From the NCBI RefSeq assembly GCF_013315265.1, contig NZ_JABUFE010000001.1, positions 694,678-758,677 of the forward strand: 64,000 bases of DNA, in the 5' to 3' direction. Source of the stretch: Parasulfitobacter algicola. GTDB taxonomy: Bacteria > Pseudomonadota > Alphaproteobacteria > Rhodobacterales > Rhodobacteraceae. A program made the translations under genes and the position numbers. Positions 33,568 through 43,960 of the stretch are shown one piece after another. The notes below the pieces were generated by a model. The model did no database searches. It was not told where the DNA came from and saw nothing but the letters and a program-made list of their open reading frames with translations. The stretch's first letter is position 1, and each line of letters begins with the position of its first letter.

Positions 33568-34185
33568 ATGACACGTGGGGGAAAAACCAAAGATCGCGAT
33601 GAGGTCGAACGCAAATGCATTGCAACCGGTGAGGTTCAGCCCAAATCAGGTCTGATGCGCTTTGTGATTCACCCTACGGGACAGGTTATTCCTGATATTC
33701 TGCAAAAGCTTCCCGGACGCGGTGTCTGGGTGGCTGCTGAAAAAGATGCTATAGAAAAGGCTGTGAATAAGGGGCTGTTTTCCCGTGCGACCAAGCAAAA
33801 TGTAACGGTGCCTGATACGTTGTTGGATGACGTTGACACGCAATTGGCCCGGCGTTTGGTGGAATTGGTATCGTTGGCCCGCAAAGCCGGACAAGCCGTT
33901 GCGGGATATGAAAAGGTTAAAAGCTGGCTGATGAATGATGCAGCAAAAGTGCTGCTTCAGGCGACAGACGGCTCTGAACGAGGAAAGTCAAAGCTGCGAA
34001 CACCCGAAGGGGGCCGTTTCATCGGAATCCTGACGGCTTCAGAATTGGGTTTGGCATTCGGACGGGAAAGTGTGATACACGGCGCACTCGCCTCTGGTGG
34101 ACTCAGCAAGCGTGTTGTAGAGACCGCTGAAATGCTGAAAGGCGTGCGCGGATTGGACGGCGGTAAGGATCGCCGGGAAGGATAA
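33568..34185 (+). CDS. YlxR-family RNA-binding protein with L7Ae-like C-terminus
   Basis: A two-domain protein of 205 residues. The N-terminal YlxR (DUF448) domain shows RKCIATGEVQPKSGLMRFVI and LPGRGVWV (the GRGAW motif variant). The C-terminal half (about 90-200; RRLVELVSLARKAGQAVAGY) resembles ribosomal L7Ae/L30e-type RNA-binding folds. In many bacteria these are separate or fused genes between nusA and infB. The ATG at 33568 is preferred over the TTG at 33556. The role is probably linked to ribosome assembly or RNase P; this is family-level inference. Confidence 0.9.
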   Translation: MTRGGKTKDRDEVERKCIATGEVQPKSGLMRFVIHPTGQVIPDILQKLPGRGVWVAAEKDAIEKAVNKGLFSRATKQNVTVPDTLLDDVDTQLARRLVELVSLARKAGQAVAGYEKVKSWLMNDAAKVLLQATDGSERGKSKLRTPEGGRFIGILTASELGLAFGRESVIHGALASGGLSKRVVETAEMLKGVRGLDGGKDRREG

Positions 34186-34193
34186 GACTCTAG

Positions 34194-36680
34194 ATGAGTG
34201 AAGACGACGGTAAAAAAACTTTGGGTCTGCGCGGCGGACCACGTTCGGGCAATGTAAAGCAAAGCTTTAGCCATGGCCGGACGAAAAGCGTCGTGGTGGA
34301 AACGAAACGCAAACGCGTTGTTGTGCCCAAACCTGGTGGTGCAAAAGCATCCGGAAATTCCTCTGTGGGCGATCCTTCCAAGCGTCCCGCGGGCATTTCT
34401 GATGCCGAAATGGATCGTCGCTTAAAAGCGCTTCAGGCTGCCAGAGCCCGCGAGTCGCAAGAGGCTGCTGAACGTGAAGCTGCTGAAAAAGCCCGCGAAC
34501 AGGATCGTAAGCGTCGCCGCGAAGAACAAGAAATCAAAGAACGCGAAGAGCGTGAACGCGAAGAGCGCGCAAAAGCGAAAGTTGAAGAAGAAGAGCGCAA
34601 GAAGCGCGAAGTGGAAGAGACCGCAAAACGCGAGGCCGCTGCACAGGCAGCCCCTGCAAAAGAGGTCACAACACCGTCCCGCGCAGCGCCATCAAAACAA
34701 CCGGTTCGTGGTCGTGAGCGCGAAGCTGAAAATAACAATGACCGTAATAACCGTGGCAAGGGCCGTGGCGATGACAGCGGCAGACGCTCTGGCAAGTTAA
34801 CCCTGAATCAGGCTTTGGCCGGTGGTGAAGGCGGACGTCAGCGATCCATGGCTGCGATGAAACGCAAACAGGAACGCGCCCGTCAAAAAGCAATGGGTGG
34901 AAATGAGCCGCGTGAAAAGGTCATGCGTGATGTGCAGTTGCCTGAGGCTATCGTGGTTCAGGAACTTGCCAACCGTATGGCAGAGCGTGTTGCTGATGTT
35001 GTTAAAGCTTTGATGACAAATGGCATCATGGCGACACAAAACCAGACGATTGATGCAGACACGGCAGAGCTGATTATCGAAGAATTCGGCCATAAGGTTG
35101 TACGTGTATCTGATTCTGATGTGGAAGATGTCATTCATCAGATTGAAGACAAAGACGATGAATTGCAGCCGCGCCCTCCGGTCATCACAGTTATGGGCCA
35201 CGTCGATCATGGTAAAACATCTTTGCTGGACGCGATCCGCAACGCCAAGGTTGTATCTGGCGAAGCTGGCGGTATCACGCAGCACATCGGTGCTTATCAG
35301 GTTGAGCAGCAAGGTCATAAGCTGACATTCTTGGATACACCGGGTCACGCTGCCTTTACATCTATGCGCGCGCGCGGTGCGCAGGTCACTGATATCGTGA
35401 TCCTTGTTGTGGCTGCTGATGACGCTGTCATGCCGCAGACGATTGAGGCGATCAATCACGCCAAAGCCGCACAGGTTCCGATGATTGTTGCGATCAACAA
35501 ATGCGATAAGCCTGATGCGAATGCTGACAAGGTGCGTACGGATTTGCTGCAGCACGAAGTGATCGTCGAAAAGATGTCTGGTGATGTGCTGGATGTTGAA
35601 GTTTCGGCCATCAAAGGCACAGGTCTTGACCAGTTGCTAGAAAATATTCTGCTTCAGTCGGAACTTTTAGACCTTAAGGCAAACCCTGATCGTGCTGCAT
35701 CTGGTGCGGTGATTGAGGCTCAGCTTGATGTGGGTCGCGGTCCGGTTGCGACGGTTCTGGTGCAAAATGGGACCCTAAAACAGGGTGATATCTTTGTTGT
35801 GGGTGAGCAATACGGTAAAGTGCGTGCTTTGATCAATGATCAAGGTGACCGTGTGACCGAAGCTGGTCCATCGGTTCCGGTTGAGGTTCTAGGTCTAAAC
35901 GGCACACCTGAAGCGGGCGATGTTCTGAACGTTGTTGATACCGAAGCCCAAGCTCGTGAAATCGCTGAATATCGCGAAAATGCCGCCAAGGATAAACGTG
36001 CTGCAGCTGGTGCCGCCACAACACTTGAACAGTTGATGGCGAATGCAAAAGCGGATGAAGACGTAAGCGAGATGCCGATTTTGGTGAAAGCTGACGTACA
36101 AGGATCTGCGGAAGCCATTGTTCAGGCGATGGAGAAAATCGGGAATGATGAAGTTCGCGTTCGCGTTCTGCATTCCGGTGTCGGTGCGATTACGGAAACT
36201 GATATCGGATTGGCTGAAGCGTCGGGCGCGCCTGTCTTTGGGTTCAACGTTCGGGCGAATGCAACGGCGCGGAATGTTGCGAACCAAAAAGGCGTTGAGA
36301 TACGCTATTATTCGGTAATTTACGATCTGGTTGACGATGTGAAGCAAGCCGCAAGCGGTTTGCTGAGCGCGGAAATCAAGGAAAACTTCATTGGCTATGC
36401 CGAAATTCGCGAAGTTTTCAAAGTATCAGGTGTTGGCAAAGTGGCAGGTTGTCTGGTGACCGAAGGTGTCGCCCGCAGATCTGCCGGTGTACGTTTGCTG
36501 CGCGATAACGTTGTTATCCACGAAGGCACATTGAAAACGCTGAAGCGCTTCAAGGACGAGGTGTCTGACGTACAATCCGGTCAGGAGTGCGGTATGGCGT
36601 TTGAGAATTATGATGATATTCGCACTGGCGATGTAATCGAGATTTTCGAGCGCGAAGAGATTGAGCGTTCACTGGATTAA
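34194..36680 (+). CDS. infB: Translation initiation factor IF-2
   Basis: GTPase that places fMet-tRNA on the 30S subunit. The 828-residue protein has a long N-terminal region of charged Arg/Glu/Lys/Ala sequence (about 60-230, probably helical), then the G-domain: [15 protein letters not shown] (near residue 337), [20 protein letters not shown] and [12 protein letters not shown]. Domains II-IV follow, including [20 protein letters not shown]. All GTPase motifs are intact. It ends the rimP operon. The last codons form half of a 30-base palindrome (36664-36693), a likely terminator. Confidence 0.97.
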   Translation: MSEDDGKKTLGLRGGPRSGNVKQSFSHGRTKSVVVETKRKRVVVPKPGGAKASGNSSVGDPSKRPAGISDAEMDRRLKALQAARARESQEAAEREAAEKAREQDRKRRREEQEIKEREEREREERAKAKVEEEERKKREVEETAKREAAAQAAPAKEVTTPSRAAPSKQPVRGREREAENNNDRNNRGKGRGDDSGRRSGKLTLNQALAGGEGGRQRSMAAMKRKQERARQKAMGGNEPREKVMRDVQLPEAIVVQELANRMAERVADVVKALMTNGIMATQNQTIDADTAELIIEEFGHKVVRVSDSDVEDVIHQIEDKDDELQPRPPVITVMGHVDHGKTSLLDAIRNAKVVSGEAGGITQHIGAYQVEQQGHKLTFLDTPGHAAFTSMRARGAQVTDIVILVVAADDAVMPQTIEAINHAKAAQVPMIVAINKCDKPDANADKVRTDLLQHEVIVEKMSGDVLDVEVSAIKGTGLDQLLENILLQSELLDLKANPDRAASGAVIEAQLDVGRGPVATVLVQNGTLKQGDIFVVGEQYGKVRALINDQGDRVTEAGPSVPVEVLGLNGTPEAGDVLNVVDTEAQAREIAEYRENAAKDKRAAAGAATTLEQLMANAKADEDVSEMPILVKADVQGSAEAIVQAMEKIGNDEVRVRVLHSGVGAITETDIGLAEASGAPVFGFNVRANATARNVANQKGVEIRYYSVIYDLVDDVKQAASGLLSAEIKENFIGYAEIREVFKVSGVGKVAGCLVTEGVARRSAGVRLLRDNVVIHEGTLKTLKRFKDEVSDVQSGQECGMAFENYDDIRTGDVIEIFEREEIERSLD

Positions 36681-36693
36681 TCCAGTGAACGCT
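36664..36693. terminator. 30-base perfect palindrome across the infB stop codon
   Basis: AGCGTTCACTGGATT (36664-36678) and AATCCAGTGAACGCT (36679-36693) are exact reverse complements, with the TAA stop at 36678-36680 in the centre. As RNA it would form a long hairpin with a small loop. The following bases (TATTCGTCATTTTCG) hold only a weak T-run. It lies between convergent genes (infB and the DUF2927 gene), so it may act as a bidirectional terminator or 3' stabiliser. It also constrains the last five infB codons. Confidence 0.65.
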
Positions 36694-36716
36694 TATTCGT
36701 CATTTTCGCGGCAACC

Positions 36717-37664
36717 TTATCTGTTTAAAGCGGCCTTTGTGACTTTTGGCAAAATCGGGGTGACTTGTTCAATGGTCATCCCGGGCTTTAATCTGGGGTC
36801 ATACAACATCCGCAGTAGCATCAGATCGTGATTAGTCAGAACACCAAATTCTTCGTTATCATTAAAGATCGAAGGTCTGGCCGCATCACTATCGTTAGGC
36901 AGGCCCATGGCCTGTGCCATTTCTTCCTGAATACATGATCTGCGCATACGCGGGGTGTGTTCTGCCCGCACGATAACAATGGCACCCTTATATCCATATC
37001 TAGGATCATCATGAGGGCGCGCCAGAACCATACACATGACATTTTTGGGCATTTTTAGAATGGCGCGTAACCCCGGGCCGCTTAACTGCGGTGCCACTTT
37101 ATTTAAAAATGGGCGAAGATTGCGGCGTTCGGTGTCGTTCACAACAATCATAAGAAAATTTGGATTCTTGTTCGAAAAACTAACGTTATGCCGCGTCGCG
37201 TTGCGCAATATCGAAACGGTATGGCTGATATCTTCAGAAAAGCTTTGCTTGAGCGTGGGGCTGATGCTTTTGCCATAAACAGTACTTATTCTGATAGGAT
37301 CTTTCCAACGTCGCAACACGCCTTCGGCTTGCATCGAATAAAACATGCCACTTTTGCTGCCGTACTCGCTGTGCATTGCGATTTGAATGAAATTGCGAAT
37401 AAGTGTGTCAGAATTCCAGTTGACGCCTCTCGCATTTGAATCATTGCGCAGATGGCCCTGTTTCAAAAAATATGTTTCTAAATTCTGATAATAGGCTTGA
37501 AGGGGCGCGCGGGAACTGATGGCCCTATAGTTTGTGCCCTGTTTGATCGTCGCGGATGAGGTGGATCCTTCAACATGAACAGGCCTTCGGTCAGCATGGG
37601 CGCCACAAACGGCAACACTTAAACCAAGTACAGCGCAACAAACGCCCTTCATAAAAGACTGCAT
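36717..37664 (-). CDS. DUF2927 secreted protein
   Basis: A 315-residue exported protein with a signal peptide (about residues 1-24, ending AHA). The C-terminal half carries the DUF2927 pattern: CIQEEMAQAMGLPNDSDAAR, PSIFNDNEEFGVLTNHDLML and LRMLYDPRLKPGM. The EEMAQ segment sits where a zinc metallopeptidase would have HExxH, and the first histidine is absent, so classical zinc protease chemistry is not supported. Cysteines near residues 213 and 243 could pair. It converges on infB with a 36-base gap. Function unknown. Confidence 0.82.
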   Translation of the reverse strand: MQSFMKGVCCAVLGLSVAVCGAHADRRPVHVEGSTSSATIKQGTNYRAISSRAPLQAYYQNLETYFLKQGHLRNDSNARGVNWNSDTLIRNFIQIAMHSEYGSKSGMFYSMQAEGVLRRWKDPIRISTVYGKSISPTLKQSFSEDISHTVSILRNATRHNVSFSNKNPNFLMIVVNDTERRNLRPFLNKVAPQLSGPGLRAILKMPKNVMCMVLARPHDDPRYGYKGAIVIVRAEHTPRMRRSCIQEEMAQAMGLPNDSDAARPSIFNDNEEFGVLTNHDLMLLRMLYDPRLKPGMTIEQVTPILPKVTKAALNR

Positions 37665-37860
37665 ATCACCTCTTACGCCTTGTTGATCATTACGAAATAA
37701 ACCCTGCTTTCGTATTTTTATTTCCAGTCAGTCGAACATATCTCAAGAAAATGTCTACCCTTTTATCACGAAAAAAAGAGGCGAAAGTGAGATACAGATG
37801 TGGCGATACACGCAATGATTGTGCCGCCTTATGTCTGGGATTTTTTGTTTGAAAAATTTG

Positions 37861-37890
37861 AACACGGGGCTTTCGTATGCGCCCCATGTT
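37861..37890 (-). terminator. Terminator-like hairpin downstream of the 41-aa gene
   Basis: Arms AACACGGGGC (37861-37870) and GCCCCATGTT (37881-37890) pair over ten positions with one G-U wobble in the minus-strand transcript, and are followed on that strand by CAAATTTTTC. It lies 22 bases after the stop of the small minus-strand gene. That position supports the small gene being a real transcription unit. Confidence 0.65.
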
Positions 37891-37911
37891 CATTACCCAA
37901 AGATTTATGGG

Positions 37912-38037
37912 TTAAGTAACGGGAAAACCGTCAAATGTTTGCTGTCCAACGCGGACGCGGATCTTACCGTTAGATAGTTTTGAAACCAAAATACCTTGCA
38001 CTGAAACACAACTTCCTAGGATTATTGTTTTCAACAT
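37912..38037 (-). CDS. Small protein of 41 residues, uncharacterised
   Basis: The frame reads MLKTIILGSCVSVQGILVSK, then LSNGKIRVRVGQQTFDGFPV with a final Thr. AAGGTG sits four bases before the ATG, and a terminator-like hairpin follows the stop, so it looks like a complete small gene. A 'GSCVSVQGxxV...G.I.VRVG...F.G.PV' pattern suggests a small beta-rich protein; I have an impression that similar short proteins occur in other roseobacters but cannot verify it. No signal peptide or membrane segment. Function unknown. Confidence 0.65.
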   Translation of the reverse strand: MLKTIILGSCVSVQGILVSKLSNGKIRVRVGQQTFDGFPVT

Positions 38038-38182
38038 GCTTCACCTTTTTGAAGGTCTGATAATGATAGAGTAGAATGATATTGTGCAAAAAACAGCTAC
38101 TAATTGCTCACATTGTTATTATTTTTGGTGAAACTTTGTGCAGATCGCGAACAATTCCTGTAAAAATAACTTAATGTTGACG

Positions 38183-38581
38183 CTAAAGCCAATCACGAAG
38201 AATCGGAATCAGTGGGACGTCAGCTGCAGGCATCGGATAATCCCGCAATGCATTCGGACGCACCCAGGCCAGTTTTTGCCCTTCTTTAGATTGCGGAATT
38301 CCATCCCATTTCCGGCAAGCAAATAGCGGCATCAAAAGATGAAAATTGTTATAGCCATGGCTGGCAAAAGTCAGGGGGGCAAGGCAGCTTTGCCACGTGT
38401 TGATCCCCAACTCTTCTTCCAGCTCACGAATCAAAGCAACTTCGGGTGTTTCACCAACCTCAACCTTACCGCCTGGAAATTCCCAAAGACCAGCCATCGA
38501 TTTACCTTCTGGGCGTTGGGCCAACAAAATCCGGCCTTCCACGTCAATCAGCGCAACGGCGGACACCAAAACAACTTTCAT
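38183..38581 (-). CDS. mutT: MutT-type Nudix hydrolase (8-oxo-dGTP diphosphatase)
   Basis: Sanitises oxidised nucleotides by hydrolysing 8-oxo-dGTP. The 132-residue protein has the full Nudix box GGKVEVGETPEVALIREL followed by EEELGI, with the start VVLVSAVALIDVEGRILLAQ and RPEGKSMAGLWEFPG typical of MutT. The start overlaps the argJ stop by four bases (38578-38581), so it is translationally coupled to argJ, a pairing I recall in rhodobacteria. The real substrate could be another nucleotide, but the WEFPGGK context favours MutT. Confidence 0.93.
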   Translation of the reverse strand: MKVVLVSAVALIDVEGRILLAQRPEGKSMAGLWEFPGGKVEVGETPEVALIRELEEELGINTWQSCLAPLTFASHGYNNFHLLMPLFACRKWDGIPQSKEGQKLAWVRPNALRDYPMPAADVPLIPILRDWL

Positions 38582-39792
38582 GATCGGTAATCAGCGTTAA
38601 TACGGATATAGTCATGGGTCAGATCGCACGTCCACACTGTGGCCATTCCAGCAGCTAAGCCCAGATCGACCTGTAAAAGCAGATTTTGATTTTTCATATA
38701 ATCAGCGCCCTGTTGTTCCTTGTAGTCTGGCGAAACCCACCCTTTTTCAGCAACAAGGATATCTCCAAAGCGGATAGACAACAGATCACGATTTGCTTGG
38801 GCGCCAGCTTTGCCGACGGCCATAACGACGCGCCCCCAATTTGGGTCTTCACCGGCAATCGCTGTTTTAACCAAGGGGGAATTCGCAATCGCTAGGCCAA
38901 TTTGTTTGGCCTCTGTATTTGACGCGGCACCGATGACGCGAATTTCCACGAATTTTGAGGCCCCTTCGCCATCTTTGACAACCTGATGCGCCAGATCCAG
39001 CATCACTTCATGCAACGCAAGTCGAAAGTCAGCGCTGTTCGTGACATCCACCCCTGACGCCCCGGTCGCTGCAATTAATAGAGTGTCGGATGTGGATGTG
39101 TCGCTATCAACGGTAATGCAGTTAAAGGTCATATCAGTCAACTCGGCCAGCATCGCCTGCAAGTCAGGATGGGCAATTTTGGCATCAGTGAAGATATAGA
39201 CCAGCATCGTCGCCATATCGGGTGCGATCATCCCTGAACCCTTGGCGATACCGCTGATATTTACAGCCTTGCCACCGATATTCAGGGTTTTGGCACTGCC
39301 CTTGGCAAAAGTGTCGGTCGTCATGATGGCTTCGGCGGCCCCTTTTATACCATGTTCAGACAACCCGGCTTTTAATTCATTCAGTTTTTCTGTGATCTTA
39401 CTGTGTGCCAACGCCTCACCGATCACACCCGTTGATGATGAAAAAACGCGTTGTTCAGGAATATCAAGACAATCAGCGACAGCGCTGGTTACTGCCGTTG
39501 TGGCATCTGTCCCGTTTTTGCCGGTGAACGCGTTGGCATTTCCGGAATTTACGATAATGGCTGCCCCTTGGTCAGGGGCAATGCCCAATTTGCTTTGGCA
39601 ATCCAGTACAGGCGCTGATCTGGTTGCCGATTTTGTAAAAACGCCAGCGATTGTTGTGCCGGGTCGCAAGTCAGCCAGCATAACGTCTTTGCGGCCCTGA
39701 TACCGCACGCCTGCCTCAACCGAAGCAAAGCGCACGCCATCAATAATCGGAAGCTGCGGAAATTCTGCCGGGGCAAGCGGGGATTTTTTCAT
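38578..39792 (-). CDS. argJ: Bifunctional ornithine acetyltransferase/N-acetylglutamate synthase
   Basis: Transfers the acetyl group from acetylornithine to glutamate in the cyclic arginine pathway. The 404-residue proenzyme contains the self-cleavage site in GSGMIAPDMATMLVYIF, with Ala194-Thr195; Thr195 becomes the nucleophile of the beta chain. The glycine-rich TGVIGEAL block before it forms the oxyanion region. It completes arginine genes in this window together with argH, 34 kb away. It lies six bases after the parvulin-type gene. Confidence 0.95.
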   Translation of the reverse strand: MKKSPLAPAEFPQLPIIDGVRFASVEAGVRYQGRKDVMLADLRPGTTIAGVFTKSATRSAPVLDCQSKLGIAPDQGAAIIVNSGNANAFTGKNGTDATTAVTSAVADCLDIPEQRVFSSSTGVIGEALAHSKITEKLNELKAGLSEHGIKGAAEAIMTTDTFAKGSAKTLNIGGKAVNISGIAKGSGMIAPDMATMLVYIFTDAKIAHPDLQAMLAELTDMTFNCITVDSDTSTSDTLLIAATGASGVDVTNSADFRLALHEVMLDLAHQVVKDGEGASKFVEIRVIGAASNTEAKQIGLAIANSPLVKTAIAGEDPNWGRVVMAVGKAGAQANRDLLSIRFGDILVAEKGWVSPDYKEQQGADYMKNQNLLLQVDLGLAAGMATVWTCDLTHDYIRINADYRS

Positions 39793-39798
39793 GATGCG

Positions 39799-40665
39799 TT
39801 ACTGCAAAAGATCGTATTGCTGCAACACGTTGGGATCAATCGTGTCCAATTCGATCGTTGTGATTTCAGCAGCGCTTTTAAGCTCTTCAATGCGGGCATC
39901 AACGGCTTCGCGCTGAACCTGAGCTTCCAATTCGCTGCGCACGTCATCCAAGGCAGGCGCACTTTTCAAACGGCTGTCCACCAATTTGATAACATGCCAG
40001 CCAAATTGTGTTTGCACAGGGTCTGATACCTGGTCTTTTTCCAAGGCAAAAGTAGCTTCTTCGAACTCTGCCACCATCATTCCGGCCCCGAACCAACCAA
40101 GATCACCGCCATTGGGACCCGAAGGGCCAGTCGATTTTTCAGCAGCAAGCGTTGCAAAATCAGCACCCTCATCCAGTTCTGCCTTGATCGTAATAGCCTC
40201 TTCTTCGCTATCAACCAAGATATGCGATGCCTGATATTCGCGCTCTGGCTCGGCATTTGCGTATGTATCTTCGTAGGCTTTCTGAACAGATTCATCTGTG
40301 ATCGCGCTGCCTGTGACTTCCTGAATAACTTCACCGGCCAACATCGAACGACGTTCGTTTTCCAACGCCATTTCTGCACGTCGGGGCAATTCATCCAGCG
40401 ATTGCGAGAGCAGTGCTTGCTGTGTCAGTTGATCCACAAGCCCTTCTAGCAGAACATCATTTGGCAGTTGTTGAAATTGCTGCGGCAATTGTGTGCGCGC
40501 GATAATCAGGTGACCTATGGTGATGTCCTGACCGTTTATCGTTGTCACGACAGTTTCCGCAGTTACGTCTGTTTCCGGCGTTGTTTCGGCATCTTGTGCA
40601 AAGGCTGGTTGTACCAGCGCAGCGGTCAAAATTGTTGCAGCAAGAAGCTTATGGCGTTTGAACAT
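39799..40665 (-). CDS. Periplasmic parvulin-type peptidyl-prolyl isomerase
   Basis: SurA/PrsA-like chaperone of 288 residues with a signal peptide (cleavage after PAFA, about residue 23). An N-terminal chaperone-like helical region precedes the rotamase domain (about 140-235): ASHILVDSEEEAITIKAELD, STGPSGPNGGDLGWFGAG and QTQFGWHVIKLVD, all matching PPIC. It likely folds exported or outer-membrane proteins. It is divergent from secA, with a 172-base gap, so secretion and folding genes are adjacent, as seen in other rhodobacteria. Confidence 0.93.
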   Translation of the reverse strand: MFKRHKLLAATILTAALVQPAFAQDAETTPETDVTAETVVTTINGQDITIGHLIIARTQLPQQFQQLPNDVLLEGLVDQLTQQALLSQSLDELPRRAEMALENERRSMLAGEVIQEVTGSAITDESVQKAYEDTYANAEPEREYQASHILVDSEEEAITIKAELDEGADFATLAAEKSTGPSGPNGGDLGWFGAGMMVAEFEEATFALEKDQVSDPVQTQFGWHVIKLVDSRLKSAPALDDVRSELEAQVQREAVDARIEELKSAAEITTIELDTIDPNVLQQYDLLQ

Positions 40666-40837
40666 CTATTCATCCTTTGATCGGTCGCACGCAAGGGCGA
40701 CGTTGACACTCTGAAACGGGACCCTTACATCGCGAAGGTGCGTGAGAGCCTGCATTCCCACATGTTCTATGGGCAGGGACCCGGACGGGCAAGCAACTCC
40801 CTCATGACAAAGATGTTAGACCGCTGGTGGAGAGATT

Positions 40838-43522
40838 ATGCTGGGTATTGGAACAGTCGCTAAAAAAGTGTTCGGGACGCCGAATGATCGTAAAATTAAA
40901 GCGACGCGCCCGCTGGTTGAGCAGATAAATGCGCTTGAGCCTGAGTATGAAGCGCTGTCCGATGAAGGTCTGAAACAAAAGACCGAAGAGCTGGCGACAC
41001 GGGCCATGAACGGTGAAAACCTGGACGATCTTTTGCCCGAAGCTTTTGCCAATTGCCGCGAAGGCGCGCGCCGCGCCCTTGGTTTACGGGCGTTTGACAC
41101 ACAATTGATGGGCGGTATCTTTCTGCATCAGGGCAATATTTCGGAAATGAAAACCGGCGAGGGCAAGACCCTTGTGGCCACATTTCCGGCCTATCTGAAT
41201 GCGCTGACGGGCAAGGGCGTGCATATCGTTACCGTGAACGACTATCTGGCGCAGCGCGATTCCGAATGGATGAGTAAAGTGTATAATGCGCTTGGCCTGA
41301 CTTGCAGCGTTGTCTATTCGATGCAACCCGATGATCAGAAAAAAGCCGCCTATTCCGCAGATGTCACCTATGCCACGAACAATGAACTGGCCTTTGACTA
41401 TCTGCGTGACAATCTGAAATCCAGTCTGCGGGATATGTCCCAACGCGGTCATAATTTTGCGATTGTCGATGAAGTTGACAGTATTTTGATCGATGAGGCA
41501 CGGACGCCGCTTATCATCTCGGGCATGGCCGAAGATCGGTCTGATTTATATGGCACGCTTGATAAGCTGATCCCTGAACTGACGGACGAGCATTTCACAT
41601 TGGATGAAAAGCAAAAAAATGTGACCTTCACCGAAGAAGGCAATGAATTTCTGGAAGCGCGCCTGCACGAGCTTGGTATTCTGCCGGAAGATCAATCACT
41701 TTATGATCCTGAAAGCATTACAATCGTCCATCACGCCAATCAGGGCCTGCGCGCGCACAGAATGTTCGAAAAAGACAAGGATTATGTGGTTCGCGACGGT
41801 GAAGTTGTGCTGGTTGACGAATTTACCGGCCGTATGACACCGGGCCGCCGATTGTCACAAGGACTGCATCAGGCGATTGAGGCGAAAGAAGGCGTTGAGA
41901 TCAAGCCTGAAAACGTCACGCAAGCCAGCGTCACATTCCAGAACTATTTCCGTTTATATAATAAACTGTCAGGTATGACTGGCACAGCATTAACCGAGGC
42001 TGAAGAATTTAAGGAGATTTATGGGCTTGGTGTTGTCGAAGTTCCAACAAACCGCCCTATCGCACGTACTGACGAAGACGATAAAGTTTTCCGTACAGCG
42101 CGCGAAAAATATGCTGCAATTGCAGAAGAAATCAAGATGGCGCATGAAAAACATCAACCGGTTCTGGTCGGTACCACGTCGATTGAGAAGTCGGAATTTT
42201 TAAGCAACCTGCTGACTCAGGCGGGTGTTCCACATAATGTTTTGAACGCGCGCCAGCATGAAAAGGAAGCGCAGATCGTGGCGGATGCCGGGAAACTGGA
42301 TGCGGTCACTATTGCGACCAACATGGCGGGTCGCGGAACCGATATTCAGCTGGGTGGTAATGTCGAAATGCGTGTTCTTCAGGCGCTGACAGCAGATCCA
42401 GAGGCTGATCCAGATCAGGTCCGTTCCCGGATCGAGGCGGAAGTCGCTGAAGAAAAGGAAAAGGTCAAAGAGGCAGGCGGTCTGTTTGTTTTGGCGACCG
42501 AACGTCACGAATCTCGCCGCATTGACAATCAGCTGCGCGGCCGATCCGGTCGTCAGGGTGATCCAGGGCGGTCATCATTCTTTTTGTCCATGGAAGATGA
42601 TCTGATGCGTATTTTCGGGTCTGAGCGGCTTGAAAAGATATTGTCAGCACTTGGTATGAAAGAAGGCGAGGCAATCGTGCATCCGATGGTCAACAGATCG
42701 TTGGAAAAAGCACAAGCCAAGGTCGAAGGTCGTAACTTTGACATGCGCAAGCAGCTTTTGAAATTTGATGATGTGATGAACGATCAGCGTAAGGTGATCT
42801 TTGGCCAGCGTCGCGAAATCATGGAAACGGAAGACGTTTCCGAGATCACGCAAGATATGCGGCATCAGGTGATTGATGATCTGATCGACGAATTCATGCC
42901 GCCTAAAACCTATGCCGATCAATGGGATACCAAAGGCATGCAAGAAGCTGTTCTGGAACGCCTTGGCCTGGACGCACCTGTGGCTGATTGGGCTGCAGAA
43001 GAGGGTGTAGATGACGAAGTGATGTGCGAACGTCTGGAAAAGGCGGGCGATGAATTCATGGCCTCAAAAGCTGCGCAATTCGGTCCTGAAAACATGCGTC
43101 AGGTCGAAAAACAGGTGCTGCTGCAGATTATTGACGCGAAGTGGCGTGAACATATCGTGGTGCTTGAGCAATTGCGCAGCGTTATCGGATTTCGTGGCTA
43201 TGCGCAGCGCGATCCTTTGAATGAATATAAGACAGAAAGTTTCCAGTTGTTTGAAAGTCTGCTGGACAGTCTGCGTGAAGAGGTGACCCAAAAACTGGCC
43301 AATATCAGACCAGTGACACCCGAAGAACAGCAAGCGATGCTTGATCAGTTCAAAGCCCAACAGCTTGCGATGGCGCAAGCGACCGAAGCTGCAGCTGCAC
43401 AGACAGCCGAGAATGGTTTTGTTGAAGATGACCCATCAACATGGGGCAACCCGGGTCGCAATGATCAGTGTCCTTGTGGGTCGGGCAAAAAATTCAAACA
43501 CTGTCACGGACGTTTGGCTTAA
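40838..43522 (+). CDS. secA: Preprotein translocase ATPase SecA
   Basis: Motor that pushes unfolded preproteins through SecYEG. The 894-residue protein has Walker [12 protein letters not shown] near residue 107, the DEAD-like block in [34 protein letters not shown] and the helicase motif VI region [13 protein letters not shown]. The C-terminal zinc SEC-C motif [14 protein letters not shown] is intact and would contact SecB. Length is normal. The upstream 172 bases are expected to hold promoters for both secA and the parvulin gene. Confidence 0.98.
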   Translation: MLGIGTVAKKVFGTPNDRKIKATRPLVEQINALEPEYEALSDEGLKQKTEELATRAMNGENLDDLLPEAFANCREGARRALGLRAFDTQLMGGIFLHQGNISEMKTGEGKTLVATFPAYLNALTGKGVHIVTVNDYLAQRDSEWMSKVYNALGLTCSVVYSMQPDDQKKAAYSADVTYATNNELAFDYLRDNLKSSLRDMSQRGHNFAIVDEVDSILIDEARTPLIISGMAEDRSDLYGTLDKLIPELTDEHFTLDEKQKNVTFTEEGNEFLEARLHELGILPEDQSLYDPESITIVHHANQGLRAHRMFEKDKDYVVRDGEVVLVDEFTGRMTPGRRLSQGLHQAIEAKEGVEIKPENVTQASVTFQNYFRLYNKLSGMTGTALTEAEEFKEIYGLGVVEVPTNRPIARTDEDDKVFRTAREKYAAIAEEIKMAHEKHQPVLVGTTSIEKSEFLSNLLTQAGVPHNVLNARQHEKEAQIVADAGKLDAVTIATNMAGRGTDIQLGGNVEMRVLQALTADPEADPDQVRSRIEAEVAEEKEKVKEAGGLFVLATERHESRRIDNQLRGRSGRQGDPGRSSFFLSMEDDLMRIFGSERLEKILSALGMKEGEAIVHPMVNRSLEKAQAKVEGRNFDMRKQLLKFDDVMNDQRKVIFGQRREIMETEDVSEITQDMRHQVIDDLIDEFMPPKTYADQWDTKGMQEAVLERLGLDAPVADWAAEEGVDDEVMCERLEKAGDEFMASKAAQFGPENMRQVEKQVLLQIIDAKWREHIVVLEQLRSVIGFRGYAQRDPLNEYKTESFQLFESLLDSLREEVTQKLANIRPVTPEEQQAMLDQFKAQQLAMAQATEAAAAQTAENGFVEDDPSTWGNPGRNDQCPCGSGKKFKHCHGRLA

Positions 43523-43606
43523 TTCATATTGCGCGGGCTGGGCGGCGTCTTGCCCGTGTAATAATTTGTGCTGTGCGCCGCAGCAAACAAACGAGAAGTG
43601 AAAAGT

Positions 43607-43960
43607 TTATTCAGTCAGAATAACTTCAGTACCGTCATCAGACCATCCGGTTTCATTACATCGGCTGTAAATCATCACCCTGTCGATGCCGGCAGGAATA
43701 TCAATGCCGCTTATGGAACGAGTGAACGGTTGTTCATTCACATGGGGATGATGAAGAACACGCAGGCCCAGGGATGTGCCATCTGTTGTGCGCACGTCCC
43801 ACCCATCTGCATAATGGTCCCAACCTGTATCCGGATGGCTGATTGTGACATCGAACCGCCATCCTGACCCAGTTTGCACAGCTTTAACCGAGTCAATTGT
43901 CGGATCTTCGGCCAGTGCCGGAAGTGTTAGCACACAAAGTGCGGTAAGATATTTATACAT
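43607..43960 (-). CDS. Small secreted protein, uncharacterised
   Basis: A 117-residue exported protein with a signal peptide MYKYLTALCVLTLPALA. The mature part is beta-rich with WRFDVTISHPDTGWDHYADG and GLRVLHHPHVNEQPFTRSIS, a histidine- and tryptophan-containing core. It resembles small periplasmic proteins of roseobacters, but I know of no functional assignment. The start overlaps the end of the DUF599 gene by eight bases on the same strand, so the two may be cotranscribed. Confidence 0.7.
   Translation of the reverse strand: MYKYLTALCVLTLPALAEDPTIDSVKAVQTGSGWRFDVTISHPDTGWDHYADGWDVRTTDGTSLGLRVLHHPHVNEQPFTRSISGIDIPAGIDRVMIYSRCNETGWSDDGTEVILTE

Noticed and set aside
37690..37893. Minus-strand open frame of 67 codons upstream of the DUF2927 gene
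   Set aside because: Basic, low-complexity translation with no ribosome site; it also includes the terminator-like hairpin of the 41-residue gene.
43530..43560. Possible terminator after secA (CGGGC...GCCCG)
   Set aside because: Only a five-base stem with a large loop and no T-run.
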